From Piezodorus guildinii (taxonomy: Eukaryota > Arthropoda > Insecta > Hemiptera > Pentatomidae): 64,000 nucleotides of DNA. Below, piece by piece: positions 32,650 to 43,684 of this stretch; the stretch's first letter is position 1; each line of letters begins with the position of its first letter. The position numbers were made by a program, and so were the translations under genes. The stretch lies in assembly GCA_023052935.1 (NCBI GenBank), contig CM041292.1:150960939-151024938 (forward strand), given 5' to 3'. The notes beneath the pieces were generated by a model. It had not been told where the DNA came from and made no database searches. It worked only from the letters and a program-made list of their open reading frames with translations.

Positions 32650-33017
32650 TTATAAAAAAAAAAAAATAAATAAAAAAAAAAAAAAATAATAAAAAAATAA
32701 TAATAATAATAATGGATAAATAATGAAATGAGAATGAGAAGGAAGAATAATAAAAGAAAGATAAGTTAAAGAAAAGCAAGCCCGAGCTTGCCGAGCTAGC
32801 GGCGATCAGCTGATCAGTGACCCTCCTTTCACTTTTCGCGATTCTACAAAGTAAATTATAACTTTGCTTACCGATATTTCTCCAATATTCACTGCTGTGG
32901 TTTTCTTGAAGTCTAGTAATGTTTTCCAGACTGAACTCAAGCGAATTCCTACTGAAAAGAGCAAAAATCTGAGAGACGAAGTAACGTATGACTGTTATCA
33001 TCGAGCGCATCAGCTGT
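32650..33017 (-). promoter_or_regulatory. Jockey J2 5' UTR, presumed internal promoter
   Basis: A non-coding leader conserved with the plus-strand copy. It includes the palindrome GATCAGCTGATC and the hairpin GCAAGC-TCGG-GCTTGC (32776-32791). Jockey elements are transcribed from internal promoters near +1. Such activity is expected here but no specific initiator could be confirmed. Confidence 0.5.
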
Positions 33018-33030
33018 TAATTTTGAAAAT

Positions 33031-33645
33031 AAAATAAAAATATTACTGTTCTCATTCACCCTACTGTAGGGGTGAATAGGAACTACATTGTGTTTCCATT
33101 TACAACATGTGGGGTGAATGATAATTGTTTAAAATGCTTATTAAATTACTTTTTCTATTTTCAATTTTTTTAAAATAGAAATTAAGTCACTTATATTCTA
33201 AAAAAAGGTCACTTTATTAAGTTATATTCTAGAAATTAGGTCTCTCATATTCTAAAAATGTTCTAAAGCATTACGCTTCTCTAGGAAGAAGAAGAAATGA
33301 CAGTAAATCATCTTAGATCATTGATAAATGAAACATGATCTCAAGAATTTGGCAGATTTAGAAGATTCGATTCGCTGTTCCAACTTCTATATGACTTCAC
33401 TAAGGCTAAAATAAGCATTCTCTTGAGTTGGGATAGACCTATAAATTTGATTGATTCCGATATAACTGTATCCCCATTTACTCTACACTCCAGAAAATGT
33501 AATCAAAAAAATCATTTGCTAGGAAACTATCGCAAATAATACATGAGCAAGGAATCTTATGCAAGAAGACAACTTGGAGAACAGTAAACAGATACCAAAT
33601 AAGCTATATAGATGACAGTTTCATACTTACAAGTAAAGTTTGTGG

Positions 33646-33686
<41 letters not shown>

Positions 33687-33790
33687 GGAAATTTCAACTA
33701 ATAAGTCGAAAGTACTATCAAAAGAACAAAACCATATCATCGTATTATTTACAGAATGACCATCCAATAACACGAAAATTAATTCCTATA
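33031..33790. other. No gene recognised; poly(A) run
   Basis: AT-rich host DNA with an A-run of about 34 bases at 33647-33680. No coding region or known repeat was identified. Confidence 0.45.
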
Positions 33791-33802
33791 CGGTAAAGTA
33801 AG

Positions 33803-34091
33803 TTTGTTTGTTTATTCGTTTAACGTCACTTTTATGCAACTATGGCTAATGGGACGATGCTACAGTGGGAGTCCTAAATTTTGCCTATCCAGGTTTTATT
33901 AGGATAGGGATCTTTAACGAGTACCTAACATCGCACAGGCTCGGGACCACCTTTTAACATCCCCTCCGAAGGACGGCGTAACTAAGGATTTTATACTCCC
34001 ATTAAAAAATCCTAGGACCACCTGCGGGTTTGAACCCGTGATCTTTGGCATGGGAGGCTGGTACGCTAGCCACCAAGCTACAAGTGATCCC
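33803..34091 (-). mobile_element. SINE-A, tRNA-derived, complete with TSD
   Basis: Flanked by a perfect 12-bp repeat CGGTAAAGTAAG (33791-33802 and 34092-34103). On the minus strand the head has an A-box-like GTAGCTTGGTGGCTAGCG and a B box GGTTCAAACCC. A linker and a conserved body follow, with the 3' end GTGACGTTAAACG then repeats of AAAC. The 289-bp copy is the reference for the degraded copies at 14.5, 19.1, 42.5 and 43.7-44.3 kb. It encodes no protein and depends on a LINE enzyme. Confidence 0.9.
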
Positions 34092-34103
34092 CGGTAAAGT
34101 AAG

Positions 34104-35163
34104 TGGCTTTCACTCAACTTTGAAATAATATTGAAGTTTTGTTCTATTTCACACCACTGTTCCTATTATACTGTACAATTGTGAATCAATAAAATAATTA
34201 CAGGGTTTAAAAATTTCTTTAAAATAAGTACAAATATATTAAAAAAACTTTTCTCATTTGATAATTCCATCCATATTCGAAATATTTCATCAGTCCACCC
34301 GACATTTTAAAACATTCACCTAATGATGTAAATTTATTTTTTTCTAAAAACCCCCAAAATAGAAAACTGTCGTTCTCTATAAAAGTATTCACTAATGATA
34401 TATTTATGTGTAGTAAATATATACATATGACAGTATTTTTTTTTTTTTGGATCATTATCAATTTAAAATTCTTTACTACTTGAAGTATTGGGACATGTTG
34501 CTTCATTTATGAAAATTAATTGTTGTATTCACAACTTTTTAACTAGCGGAAAAAGTCAGATTCAGAATCATACGCTGGATCGTATTTATGAGTTAGTGAG
34601 ATAGTAAAATAATAAGAGAGAATTTTGTAATCGAACGTTAGAGAACTTTAAATGTAAATTTAAAGCGTGTACCTAATAAAACATTTTAGAGTTACACACC
34701 CGACTCTATTATAAATACTTATATAAATCTTTCCTCTTATCTTATAATCATTCTAGCTACCTTAATCGTAACATAACTAAGAAAAGTGCGTGTTCTTCTA
34801 CCAAACCAACAATTTTCCAAGAATGGACCCAAGGAAGGTAGAGTTTAGACATAGGTGAGAAGATAGGAAAAGGGACATGAACCATGGTTTAAATGATGGG
34901 TATTGAGCCGAAGAGACCTAACTGCCCTATCGCGTGTAATACCCTTTTAGTTTATATAGAGGCCTCTAATGACTTATTTCTGCACTCCTAACGGCCTACA
35001 ATCGCTCCCTCAATCATACTCCCAAATTACACCCGCCATTTCTGTGTGTACTTTTCTCTTCCCGAGTCTATAAATATTATAGTTTTGTATTCATACACAA
35101 ATCAATACAAATCGCTATTGATCCATTTGAATTTATAATACTTTTACAGAGAATAAAATAAAA
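34104..35163. other. No gene recognised
   Basis: AT-rich. A 95-codon minus-strand open frame (34219-34506) is Ile/Lys/Phe-rich with no recognisable motif. No repeat family was identified. Confidence 0.4.
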
Positions 35164-35166
35164 AAA

Positions 35167-35914
35167 TCTGGTGCGGGCAACACACGACTTTCACTTACCT
35201 CGATTTTTAAAATCAATGAAAGAATTTTCAAATACAGTTAGAGATGAAAATACGTGAAACTATTAAGGAATTAATCAAATTGAATTTATATAGAAACATG
35301 TATTTCATTAAAAAATCTATTATATTATTATCTAAAATAATCAGTTAGTTTTAACTTCTTCTCATCACTCTCTATCAACTTCTAAAAGCTTGTGTATGAG
35401 ATGATATTTTTTCTAAAATCTTTAGCTTTCCAACGGTATATCATATATGTATATTACTGCTCTTATGTTCAAAAACGAAAAATTGCATTAAAAAAGTATT
35501 TTACTGTTTTCTTCCTTTAGTTTGGTATCGAATTTATTCAATTTATATATTTACCTGTTTTTCATCAGCGTTAACAAGATAATCTAGTTATTATTATTGA
35601 ATCTACAAAATTAAAGGTACTTTAGGGGAAGAAAATTTAAAATATCGGCATTTAAGCCCTGACAGACCATTTTTATCCAAATGAAACCTACATGATATTA
35701 AAGCCCATTAAATTTTACATCGATATAGCGAGTTTAATCAAAATTGTCGGAACCGTTTTCGAGAAAATCGAAAAAAGGTGCAAAATGCATGGTATAAAGT
35801 GCCTCTTCTGGTAAGCTCATTTTGATGAAAAAGTTTTGTCACGTCTCGGGCGTATAGTTGTCTTAAATATGAAATTTCAGTTTCATAGGACTCATCGTTT
35901 CCGCCCGAGAGTTA

Positions 35915-35988
<74 letters not shown>

Positions 35989-36131
35989 ACACACACACAG
36001 ACCTTTTTGCGGGACTTGGTTATTTGGACTCAGGGGACCCTAAAACGTGTATTTCTGTTGAAAACTGGAATTCGAAAATTTTCACGATCGCTATACTTCC
36101 CCTTATTATATATAGTAAGTGAAAGTAAAAA
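35167..36131 (+). repeat. HINE-like repeat, complete reference copy
   Basis: The best-preserved copy, about 965 bp. It begins TCTGGTGCGGGCAACACACG, with ACTTTCACTTACC at positions 22-34, and ends GTAAGTGAAAGTAAAAA. A long (CA)n tract lies in the 3' third. There is no coding capacity: the 104-codon frame at 35836-36150 reads through the microsatellite as a Thr-His repeat and is not a gene. Similarity to Helentron-derived INE elements (subterminal inverted repeats plus an internal microsatellite) is structural only. Confidence 0.8.
35917..35999. repeat. (CA)n microsatellite inside the HINE-like repeat
   Basis: About 80 bp of CA dinucleotides with rare interruptions. Other copies of the repeat carry much shorter tracts at the same place, so the expansion arose within this copy. 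Confidence 0.95.
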
Positions 36132-36592
36132 ATACAGAAAAACATACTAGCATCAACATAAATACATTAAAATTTAATAATTGTTATTATTATTCTAAAA
36201 GTATTTTATAAATTTTACACAGTACAGTTTAATTGGGCGATGGCAGTTTCAGTAGTAATACATTAGAATGGTCTGTGCAAAACCTCCTCTGTGAAAGTAA
36301 TCATATCATAGTTTATAATAATAGCTATCGCCCTTGCTTCGCACGGGTGCCATTAAAATGTGTCATTAATGACTGAAAATGTTCAGTTTGACCAATAAAG
36401 AGCTTGAGATTATGAGTTCATCGTAAGGAGAAAGAAAATATTATATTGAATCTAATATATAGTTTATTTATTATATATATGTGCTAATCTTCAAAATAAC
36501 AGCTAGTTAGGGAAATAATAGCAACAGGGAGGGCTCTACTGACAGAAACCCTGCAGTTGTAATGAGGTGCTGACCAAGAAAGAAATTAGGTA
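36132..36592. other. No gene; possible terminal repeat motif
   Basis: Near 36320-36352 lies GCCCTTGCTTCGCACGGGTG, a phrase similar to passages at about 25.96 and 26.55 kb in the other orientation. Otherwise nothing is recognised. Confidence 0.35.
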
Positions 36593-36596
36593 CTAC

Positions 36597-36844
36597 TTAT
36601 CAATGGTGGCAGATACGAATTTCTCGACGACTGGGCGGGCGAGGCCTTTACGCACGATTTCACAGTTGCTAGGCGGACACTGATTTGTGAGCTCGTGTCG
36701 GGGTCGGAGGATCTCATTGCATTCTTTTGTAAATCGTGTTCCTTTTACAGATTGCTGTCCTCTCAACTGTAGTCCTCGATGGACTACCAAAGCGACGAAC
36801 GTTATCAGCATTGCCTTAGCTACAAATGTAAACGCTAAGCACAC
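36597..36844 (-). CDS. Candidate host exon: membrane-anchored protein, OGFOD3-like N-terminus
   Basis: A GC-richer, open minus-strand segment of 248 bp. The translation starts with a ~20-residue hydrophobic segment (LAFTFVAKAMLITFVALVV), then a short basic linker and a Cys-rich stretch: RF-x3-C, x13, C-x4-C, and a VV-containing helix. The order TM anchor, xRFxxxC, C-x12/13-C-x4-C resembles the luminal start of OGFOD3-type 2-oxoglutarate/Fe(II) oxygenases as I remember them. A donor-like GT follows at 36596-36595 (AA/GTAGT), just before an in-frame stop. A TGA precedes 36844, so the exon either begins at an AG acceptor near 36845 or starts at the ATG of 36811. The catalytic domain would lie in further exons not found here. 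The function is a guess. Confidence 0.42.
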
Positions 36845-36848
36845 TCAT

Positions 36849-38263
36849 AGCCAAGTTTGGAAAACACAAAAACAGCCTGAATTTGTTTTACCTGCGGCAC
36901 TTCTGATAAGTAATAATGCAAATAGTTAAAAAGTAATAGGCAAGTTTGTAACAAAAGCACTAATACTATTTTATGCTGGAAACTAATAGATCGCTAATCC
37001 TTCAATAAATCTCTTGTTGGTAAGAATCGCAAAATTATAGATTATTTCACGATCGGAGTAACTTATTTTTCGTATGCAGAAACTTCATGTATGTGATCCA
37101 CGTGCAAATAAACTCCGATCGTTTTAAATTAAATTAAATTAACTTTTGTTCTGAAACGGATTGTCCCCACGAATAACATGTTAGCACAAACCAATTAAGC
37201 AATGTTCCCTGCCTGTAATTGTCGAAAAAACTTCAAATATATAGTTATTATAAACAAACATGTGTCTAGATTTCGATTGTCGGCATCTATGCGGTGGATT
37301 GATAAATAAGTGATAATATAATAATAATAAATAAGAAGAAGAGTCAAAGAAAAAGAATAAGTGAGGAATACTAGGAAGTGATAGCACTAAGAACAACAGA
37401 ACAAAGCATGTCTTTGTTATGGAGTATATAAGTCGCTAAACAGACTAAGTTGACAGCGAAATGGAGTGTAAAAATACTAAGAATATAGAAAGTCTATTTG
37501 TATCGAAATACTGGATAAGAATGATACCTAGATTGCTTTAGAATTGGAAATCCGAGTAAAACTGGCCAACGATCGAAATACCAAGTGTATACATCAGCAC
37601 CTTCCCCATTACGAAAAAGTTAAGGCTCAAGTTCACAAACGTGGCGGTGGAAGTGGTTAACTCGAGCCATGGACAAAGGCTTCAAATGATTTATTTATAA
37701 TATTTTACTATCAAATTTCCATCATGCTCAATAATTGCTCAGAACTGGTTTTGGATAAGTAAATTGACGATCTCATCTGCTCACATATGCCATCGGTGAA
37801 CAAACGATATTTGAACTGTTTTATCAAGAATAAAAAAATATTATCCACTCTTGATCAACATGACTCTTCAGTCCTGTTCATTTCAAGTTTGCCACAAAAT
37901 AAAATGTCACTACAGGAGAATAAAGGAAGAAATGGCAGCTGTACTTTGTGATCTCACGGAATAGATATCTTTCTATATAAAGATAAATGTGAATTTTCAG
38001 GTGATAAATATGATTATTCAATGACAGGTTCCCGAGAATTTCATCATTAATGTAAAAGTGAATAGGTAAGCTGTTTAATTAAGAGCAAGGGAAAACGTGG
38101 AAGATAAGTTTAAAGGATAAGGGTTATTATGATTTTCATTTTGCAGAATTATTTAACACAAATAGCTCTCAAATTTTATGAGTAGAATCAATGAAGAAAA
38201 GTGAAATTATATGTTTAATTTGATAGGTACTTTAAAGTTGTTTGTCCAAGACTATGTCATATT
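36849..38263. other. No gene recognised
   Basis: Possibly flank or intron of the candidate exon at 36.6-36.8 kb. Nothing with clear coding signal or repeat homology was found in these 1.4 kb. Confidence 0.35.
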
Positions 38264-38276
38264 ATTATCGCTATTA

Positions 38277-39043
38277 TCTCATCTTACAGTTGCCAACAAA
38301 TTACTAATATACGAGACAGTACTGAAACCTATATAGACCTACGGACTTGAACCGTGCTAAATATTTTAACGTCAAACTCATCCAATCCATCTAATCCAAA
38401 GTTCTTCGAACAATAGTTAATACTCCTTATGTTATTATGTTACCAAATGTACCTTACACCACGACCTTAATATTCCATTTATTATAGACCTTGTACCATC
38501 CAAATTTTCCAAATTCCATCAGAACTTTATACACCATCCTAGCCCTCTAGCACAATCCCTATCCAGCTCCACCAACCCCTCGAAGGCTGCAACGGCAGTG
38601 GCCACAAGACTTTTTGTAAACTTTTATTATACTGGGGTTCTTACAATGGTCAGATTCTTCACTCATGTAGTGAATTTTTGTGGTTGCCCGAAATCATCCT
38701 CCACTGGCTGATGACGCGACTGAGGGAGAGAGAGGCGTTTCGATCTCTTGGATTCTGGTTTTCCCTCCACAAGTGGGGAGAAAGGCCTAGTCCGGAGTAA
38801 ATATTGTATATAGCTATGATTGTGTGTATGAAATTTGTATTTATTTTAATTATAGGTTGTTGTTTTTTTTCGTATGTATACATATGATTTTTTTTTTTTT
38901 CTCTTCTTATTTTTCTATTTTTATGTAATTTGACTTTCTCATTGTTTGCTGTAAATACTGTATGAATGCCGTCTCTTATCACTATTACTATTGTTCGTTT
39001 TGAAACAAATTGTAATATATCTAAATAAATATCTAAAAGAAAA
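38277..39043 (+). mobile_element. Jockey LINE J2, 5'-truncated, with TSD
   Basis: Flanked by the 13-bp repeat ATTATCGCTATTA (38264-38276 and 39044-39056). It contains the last part of ORF2 (from the NKLLIYETVLKP-like segment) with frameshifts and a small deletion, the conserved 3' UTR, and a short tail. The post-stop hairpin is damaged here (TCTTAC-AATG-GTCAGA, one mismatch). Confidence 0.87.
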
Positions 39044-39056
39044 ATTATCGCTATTA

Positions 39057-39680
39057 CATTGCATATGATATCGCTATTGCATATGATGTCAAACCCCAAT
39101 TTTTAATTCTAAATTTATTTTACTTTTTTAATCAATAATATATAAATGCAAATATAGGTATTATATAAATTATATATTAATGAGAAATAAAAAGATTGTT
39201 TAGTAAGGAGTTAAGAACGATACGAAAGAAGGAATGCGATAGAAAAGAAGCAGATTCAATTGACGAAGGCGATAGTGAGAGGATAGACTATTAGCGTGTA
39301 TTGGTTCCTTATCTCACCTCACATACACTCACCTTTTCTTATTTATTGTTCGAATTTGTCAAAAAGGAATGGAACCCGTAATAGCCAGCCGGGGCCAGAT
39401 CTGATATAGCCGTATTATTATATTTATACACCGGGTCCTTCTCAGCTAATGACCCTATGATTCAGGAGCGCTATAATTAAAGGTGGCTATTAATTAACAG
39501 AATATTAGTCGTCATTTTTTAGATCCTGCGTTCAGGTGGAATTTAGACCAATGATTAGACTAGTCTCACGTCGGAATAAGAACAAAGGCTGGGCAGTTAT
39601 ATATAGGGCCGTGCATTCTCGAGCTTTATGATCCAGATCGCATTTCGTAAGCTGTATTGTTATACTACTGATACAATTTT
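39057..39680. other. No gene recognised
   Basis: AT-rich flank between a Jockey insertion and a HINE-like repeat. Nothing identified. Confidence 0.45.
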
Positions 39681-40069
39681 TATCTTGTGCTCGCAACACA
39701 CCACTTTCACTTAAAGCATCTATCGAAATGAATTAAAACATGTTTAAATAAATCTATGGTTCGAAAGAGATTGCAGAGTTATATCCCGTTTCGTTGGGAA
39801 TATTTGTTTTAGATTAAATAATGTAACAGTATAAAATTGTTATGTACAACAATCACCTAGGTTAATTGCCTATTTGTCACTTTACAATAGCTTTCACAAC
39901 TGTGTATATAAAATAACATATTTCCTTAAATCCTTAACATTCTAACAGTAAATAAGTATCTATATTACTTTTCTTATATTCGATAAAAATAAAAAAAAAT
40001 CTAAAAAAATATGTTAGCAATTTTTTTCATTAGTTGATTATAAAATTTCTATTGGTTTGTGAACTTGTA

Positions 40070-40964
40070 TTGGGTTGTGTCACATGAAATGTCCGTTTTC
40101 AAGGTAAAGAATTTTTTATTAAAAATACGATATGAAAACAAGATAATTTTATTCAATGTATTTACCTTCTTTTTCTACACACTTTTCCCAACGTGACACC
40201 AACTTTTTTATCCCCGAACTGAAAAATTCTGAGCTTTTAAGTGAAACAAAATCTGAAAACGCACTTTTCAATTGATCATCATTTTCAAAAAGTTTTCCTT
40301 TGACAAAGTTGTCTAAATTCCTGAACAGGTGGTAATCTGTTGAAGACAAGTCGGGAGAACATGGTGGGTGCGGATGAACTTCGTAGCCCAGTTCATTGCA
40401 ATTTTCTGCCGCTCAGTGAGATCATGAGGTTCCCCTGTATCGAGCTTTTTTGCTTTCCCAATACACTTTAAATGCCTGGAAACAGTAGATGCACTTGCAT
40501 TTAGTTGTGCTGAGAGCCCTTTAACTGTTTGGCAGGAGTTTCCTTCTACTGTATATTTGAAAACATCGTTGTCTATTACGGACGGAGGTCTTCCTAGGGG
40601 CAAGTTTTCCAAGTCGGTATCTCAAGCTGAAAACTTAGCAAACCAACGGCGAATGGTCCGTTTATTAACACTCCCTTCCCCAAACATCTTGCAAATATTT
40701 CTAGCGGCCTGAGCTGCTGAATGGCCGAGTTTAAACTCGTACAAAAATATTACTCGAAAATCGTGTGTTTCCATGTTCATATTTGAAGGTATACTAAAAA
40801 TTGGGGAATTGATTGGGAAGCTAATATTTATAATAAAAAGGTAGAGAATTAGTAACTGTTTACTTTAAATATGTAAACATTCGGAAGAAAACAACAAAGA
40901 CCTGCAAAATCCTTTATGTATTCCAGAAACTATAAAAACGGACTTTTCATGTGAAACAACCCAA
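40070..40964 (-). mobile_element. Mariner transposon, internally deleted, nested
   Basis: Terminal repeats TTGGGTTGTGTCACATGAAA and the matching opposite end, with TA on both sides (40068-40069, 40965-40966). It is the same family as the 5.6-6.5 kb copy, but a different internal segment is missing. Confidence 0.9.
40149..40780 (-). pseudogene. Mariner transposase, cecropia-type, core deleted
   Basis: The N-terminal DNA-binding domain is largely intact through both helix-turn-helix motifs (first RRWF, then LNASASTVSRHLK) and the linker ending HDLTERQK. The text then jumps to LGYEVHPHP-like sequence near the third catalytic Asp (SSTDYHLF), so the first two catalytic Asp residues are gone. One in-frame TGA lies early, near codon 53 (at the Gly of the AGDTD phrase in the other copy). 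The C-terminus runs intact to the TAA at 40149. The deletion differs from that of the plus-strand copy. It cannot catalyse transposition. Confidence 0.85.
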
Positions 40965-41861
40965 TATATTAAGTCGTTTAGGTTTATTATTTTCAATATG
41001 ATTTAATTTAATAACTCAGTCATTTTTTAAGATAGGTATAAAATTTAATAGTTTATTAACTTTTTTATCTATACGAAACGAAGAAACCGGGAATAATTAT
41101 AAAAAAGAAAAAAAAATTGAAATTTTGATCATAAACACCCCAATAAGTCAGTTATTTTTTAAGAAAGAGAAAAAACTGTATTGAGTTTGTATCAGGAAAC
41201 CGTGAAGAATAGGAAAAAAAAAAATCTTACCAACATATACTCTCGTTCATTTATTTTCAACAAAATGAAAAAGGTATCATTGAAGTCGGTTTAGAAATTG
41301 CAGAGATATAGCGTTTTAAAATTAGCAGTTTTGATTGACTATTTTCCTTTGAATTTTTTATTGCTTTTCTATATTAGTTAATTTTCTTTAAATAGCAATA
41401 TAAAAAGGTTGGCCCTAATATTTGGAAATAACCATTGTGTTATAATTTACATCGTTTTTTATCAATGCTTATTTGTATATGTTTATTTTTTTCTAATCTT
41501 CAAAATTTAAGGTACTTCAGAGAAAAAAAGTATTAAATATCGGCATTTAAGCCGTACTTACTGTTTTTTTAATTAAACCTATATTATATTAAAGTCCATT
41601 AAATATTAAATCGGTATCTGGAGTTTAATTAAAAATTGTTAGAGATATTTTTAGAAAAGTGCAAAACAATGCATGGTATAAAGTGCTCTTCTGGTTTACG
41701 GATTTTGATGAATAAACTGTTGCAACTTTCAGGCATTTATGCTTTTAAGAAACTTTTATACGATTTATCGATTTTGAGCTATATTTACCATACACATCTT
41801 TTTGCTGGACTCAGTCATTTGGAAAACGTGTATTTTACAGGTATATAGTTAAGTGAAAGGA

Positions 41862-42479
41862 ATTGACTCCATTTGAGACAGAACGTGGTATAACATCATA
41901 CAATCAATTTGATTTACCAATCCAAGGTAGAAAATGATAATGCAATAGACTAGGGGTAATGTTCAAAACAAACCAGGAACATTTCCTGCATCAACGAAAT
42001 AGCCGTACAAAAGAGGACCGATAAAATCAGCTGATATAGATTTCTCGTGACCGGCAACAGATACTACAAGTGCGTGATACCCTCTACCGAATGAAGGATC
42101 ATGTGAAGATGAAGATGGGATCTCGCCTAATGCCCCCATCGCGTGGCGCTCCTCTAATTACCACCCCCGGGGAGGCGATAACCACCCTTAGAGATTGAGG
42201 GGTGCTTCCTCCGCTGTCTGCGTCGCTTGTCTTCAGGATGGGGAGGGCTCTCATCCAATCACTCAAAGCAACTGTGGGATGACCGATCCGAGAGAGGAAA
42301 TAAGGGCTAGGAGATAAGATCGGAAGGAAAAGGATGCTTAGATGATAGAAAATGGATGAAGCTGAAATAATTAGTAGAATAATCTTTATAAGTATAATCT
42401 TATATTATAGTAGTATAATTTTTATATCTTTATAATAGTTCTTATTTATATGTAAATACAAAGTTAATTACTCTTCATT
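41862..42479. other. No gene; GC-rich patch
   Basis: 42050-42300 is GC-richer than average (CACCCCCGGGGAGGCG and similar) but holds no recognisable motif or frame. It could be an unclassified repeat. Confidence 0.35.
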
Positions 42480-42483
42480 ATGT

Positions 42484-42606
42484 CTGTTTGTTTGTTTATT
42501 TAACGTCACTTTATGCTGCTATGGCTAAACGGACGATGCTACAGCGGTAGTCCTAAATTTTGCCTATCCAGGTTTTATTAGGATAGGGATCTTAACGAGT
42601 ACCTTT
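42484..42606 (-). mobile_element. SINE-A, 3' part only
   Basis: Matches the last ~120 bp of the complete SINE at 33.8-34.1 kb, including TTTAACGTCACTTTATG and GGATAGGGATCTT. The tRNA-like head is missing. Confidence 0.75.
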
Positions 42607-42741
42607 CATTATGTATAAAATAAAATAAAACAATAAATGAATATTTACATGAAATGTATGTACATGTAGACCTTTCCAAAGAATGTGAGACTAGAGTCTT
42701 TAGGGCGGAGACTAGCCGAACCTAAATTTTAGTTCTGTCAC

Positions 42742-42925
42742 TTAGTTTTCCACAACATCTTGTCTTGTTCGTATCTCATCCACGAAGAACCATCCTTTTT
42801 CCTCAATTCGTCGGCCCAGCGCTTGCGTTGTCGGCCTCTGCGTCTTTTCTTATTTATAGGGATCCATTCTGCAGCTTGCTTCGCCCAACTATCTTCTGTT
42901 TTCCACATGAGATGTCCTTCCCATC
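42742..42925 (-). pseudogene. Non-LTR retrotransposon (RTE-like) ORF2 C-terminus
   Basis: The minus-strand reading contains a basic RRRRGRQRKRWADEL block followed by SSWMRYEQDKMLW. This is the hallmark of the extreme C-terminus of RTE- and CR1-type endonuclease/RT proteins, where (G)RP-x-RW-x-DD precedes W-x-R-x-AQDR-x-x-W. It is not a Jockey motif. Only about 60 codons are recognisable. The plus-strand open frames over the same stretch are its shadows. Confidence 0.6.
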
Positions 42926-42944
42926 CATCTCAGACATATACGCT

Positions 42945-43138
42945 TCTAAATACGAATTATTAGTTTCGTACGACTTTTCGTTTTCTTGCTAAACTTACCA
43001 CACACACACACACACCTTTTTGCGAGACTTAGTTATTTGAACTTAGAGGACCTTAAAACGTATATTTCCGTTGAAAACTATAATTAGAAAATTTTCACGG
43101 TCGCAATACTAATCGTAATAGGTAAGTGAAAGTAAAAA
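42945..43138 (+). repeat. HINE-like repeat, 3' end
   Basis: Contains CTTACCACACACACAC, CTTTTTGCGAGACTTAG, a shortened interior and terminal GGTAAGTGAAAGTAAAAA. The 5' three quarters are missing. Confidence 0.7.
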
Positions 43139-43504
43139 ATAATCGCTCATGCTCGTATATTCGTAAAATATAACCATATAAGTTTACCCACCAAAATTTA
43201 ATTTGCAACATCAATCCAATGGAAATTTGTACAATATGTGTCATGAAACAAATTCCCATTGATAGCAACATGTCCTATTTACAGCTCAATTACAAATCAC
43301 TGCATTCCATACGTAAATGAATTAAAATAAAATCAACTCATACCCAAGAAAATTCCATTAGAAATAATTATAACGAAACAGCTTTACGATCATATTATTA
43401 ACTGTCTTAAACTTTTATGAGGATTTATCATTAATGAATAGCCATATTTGTTTAGTTATATTTATATTTGTAATTCCATTTGATGGATTTTTTTAAATTA
43501 TATA

Positions 43505-43625
43505 TAGATTTTTTCAGTCAAATTCATAATCTTTTCAGTCAAATTCATAATTTTTTCAATCAAATTCATAATTTTTTCAATCAAATTCATAATTTTTTTA
43601 GTCAATTTCAAAATTTCTTAAACCC
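43505..43625. repeat. 21-bp minisatellite, about 5 units
   Basis: Units built on CAAATTCATAATTTTTTCA repeat with period 21. Because 21 is divisible by three, the frame through it encodes a repeated heptad, but the frame then runs into a SINE and nothing suggests translation. Confidence 0.75.
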
Positions 43626-43684
43626 ATTTTATACAGTTAATCTAATGAGGTTTTGCTACCAAGAAATTAACATTTTTATTAAAT

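Larger units (their letters stand above)
28430..33017 (-). mobile_element. Jockey LINE J2, full-length, both ORFs open
   Basis: A minus-strand insertion flanked by a perfect 13-bp repeat (TAATTTTGAAAAT at 28417-28429 and 33018-33030). In element orientation it begins at CAGCTGATGCG (one extra base before it), then carries a 5' UTR of about 367 bp, ORF1, ORF2, a short 3' UTR with AATAAAG and a poly(A) run. Nothing in either ORF is broken. It is the best candidate for a mobile element in the window, though activity cannot be judged from sequence alone. Confidence 0.95.
39681..41861 (+). repeat. HINE-like repeat interrupted by a mariner
   Basis: The 5' half (39681-40069: TGTGCTCGCAACACACC, CACTTTCACTT) and 3' half (about 40967-41861: GGCATTTAAGCC, CATGGTATAAAGTGC, AGTTAAGTGAAAGG) flank the mariner at 40070-40964. 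The two parts are in the right order, so the mariner entered an existing repeat. The 5' interior resembles the 10.7 kb subfamily. Confidence 0.65.

Noticed and set aside
33990..34091. tRNA gene on the minus strand
   Set aside because: A- and B-box-like sequences are present, but there is no full cloverleaf, and the sequence is the head of a SINE bounded by a perfect TSD. The same applies to the heads at 11.2, 43.8-44.3 and 60.7 kb.
35836..36150. Histidine/threonine-repeat protein
   Set aside because: It is a translation of the CA microsatellite inside a HINE-like repeat, and other copies do not keep the frame.
43505..43625. CRISPR-like array
   Set aside because: The 21-bp units are contiguous without spacers and the setting is eukaryotic. 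It is a minisatellite.
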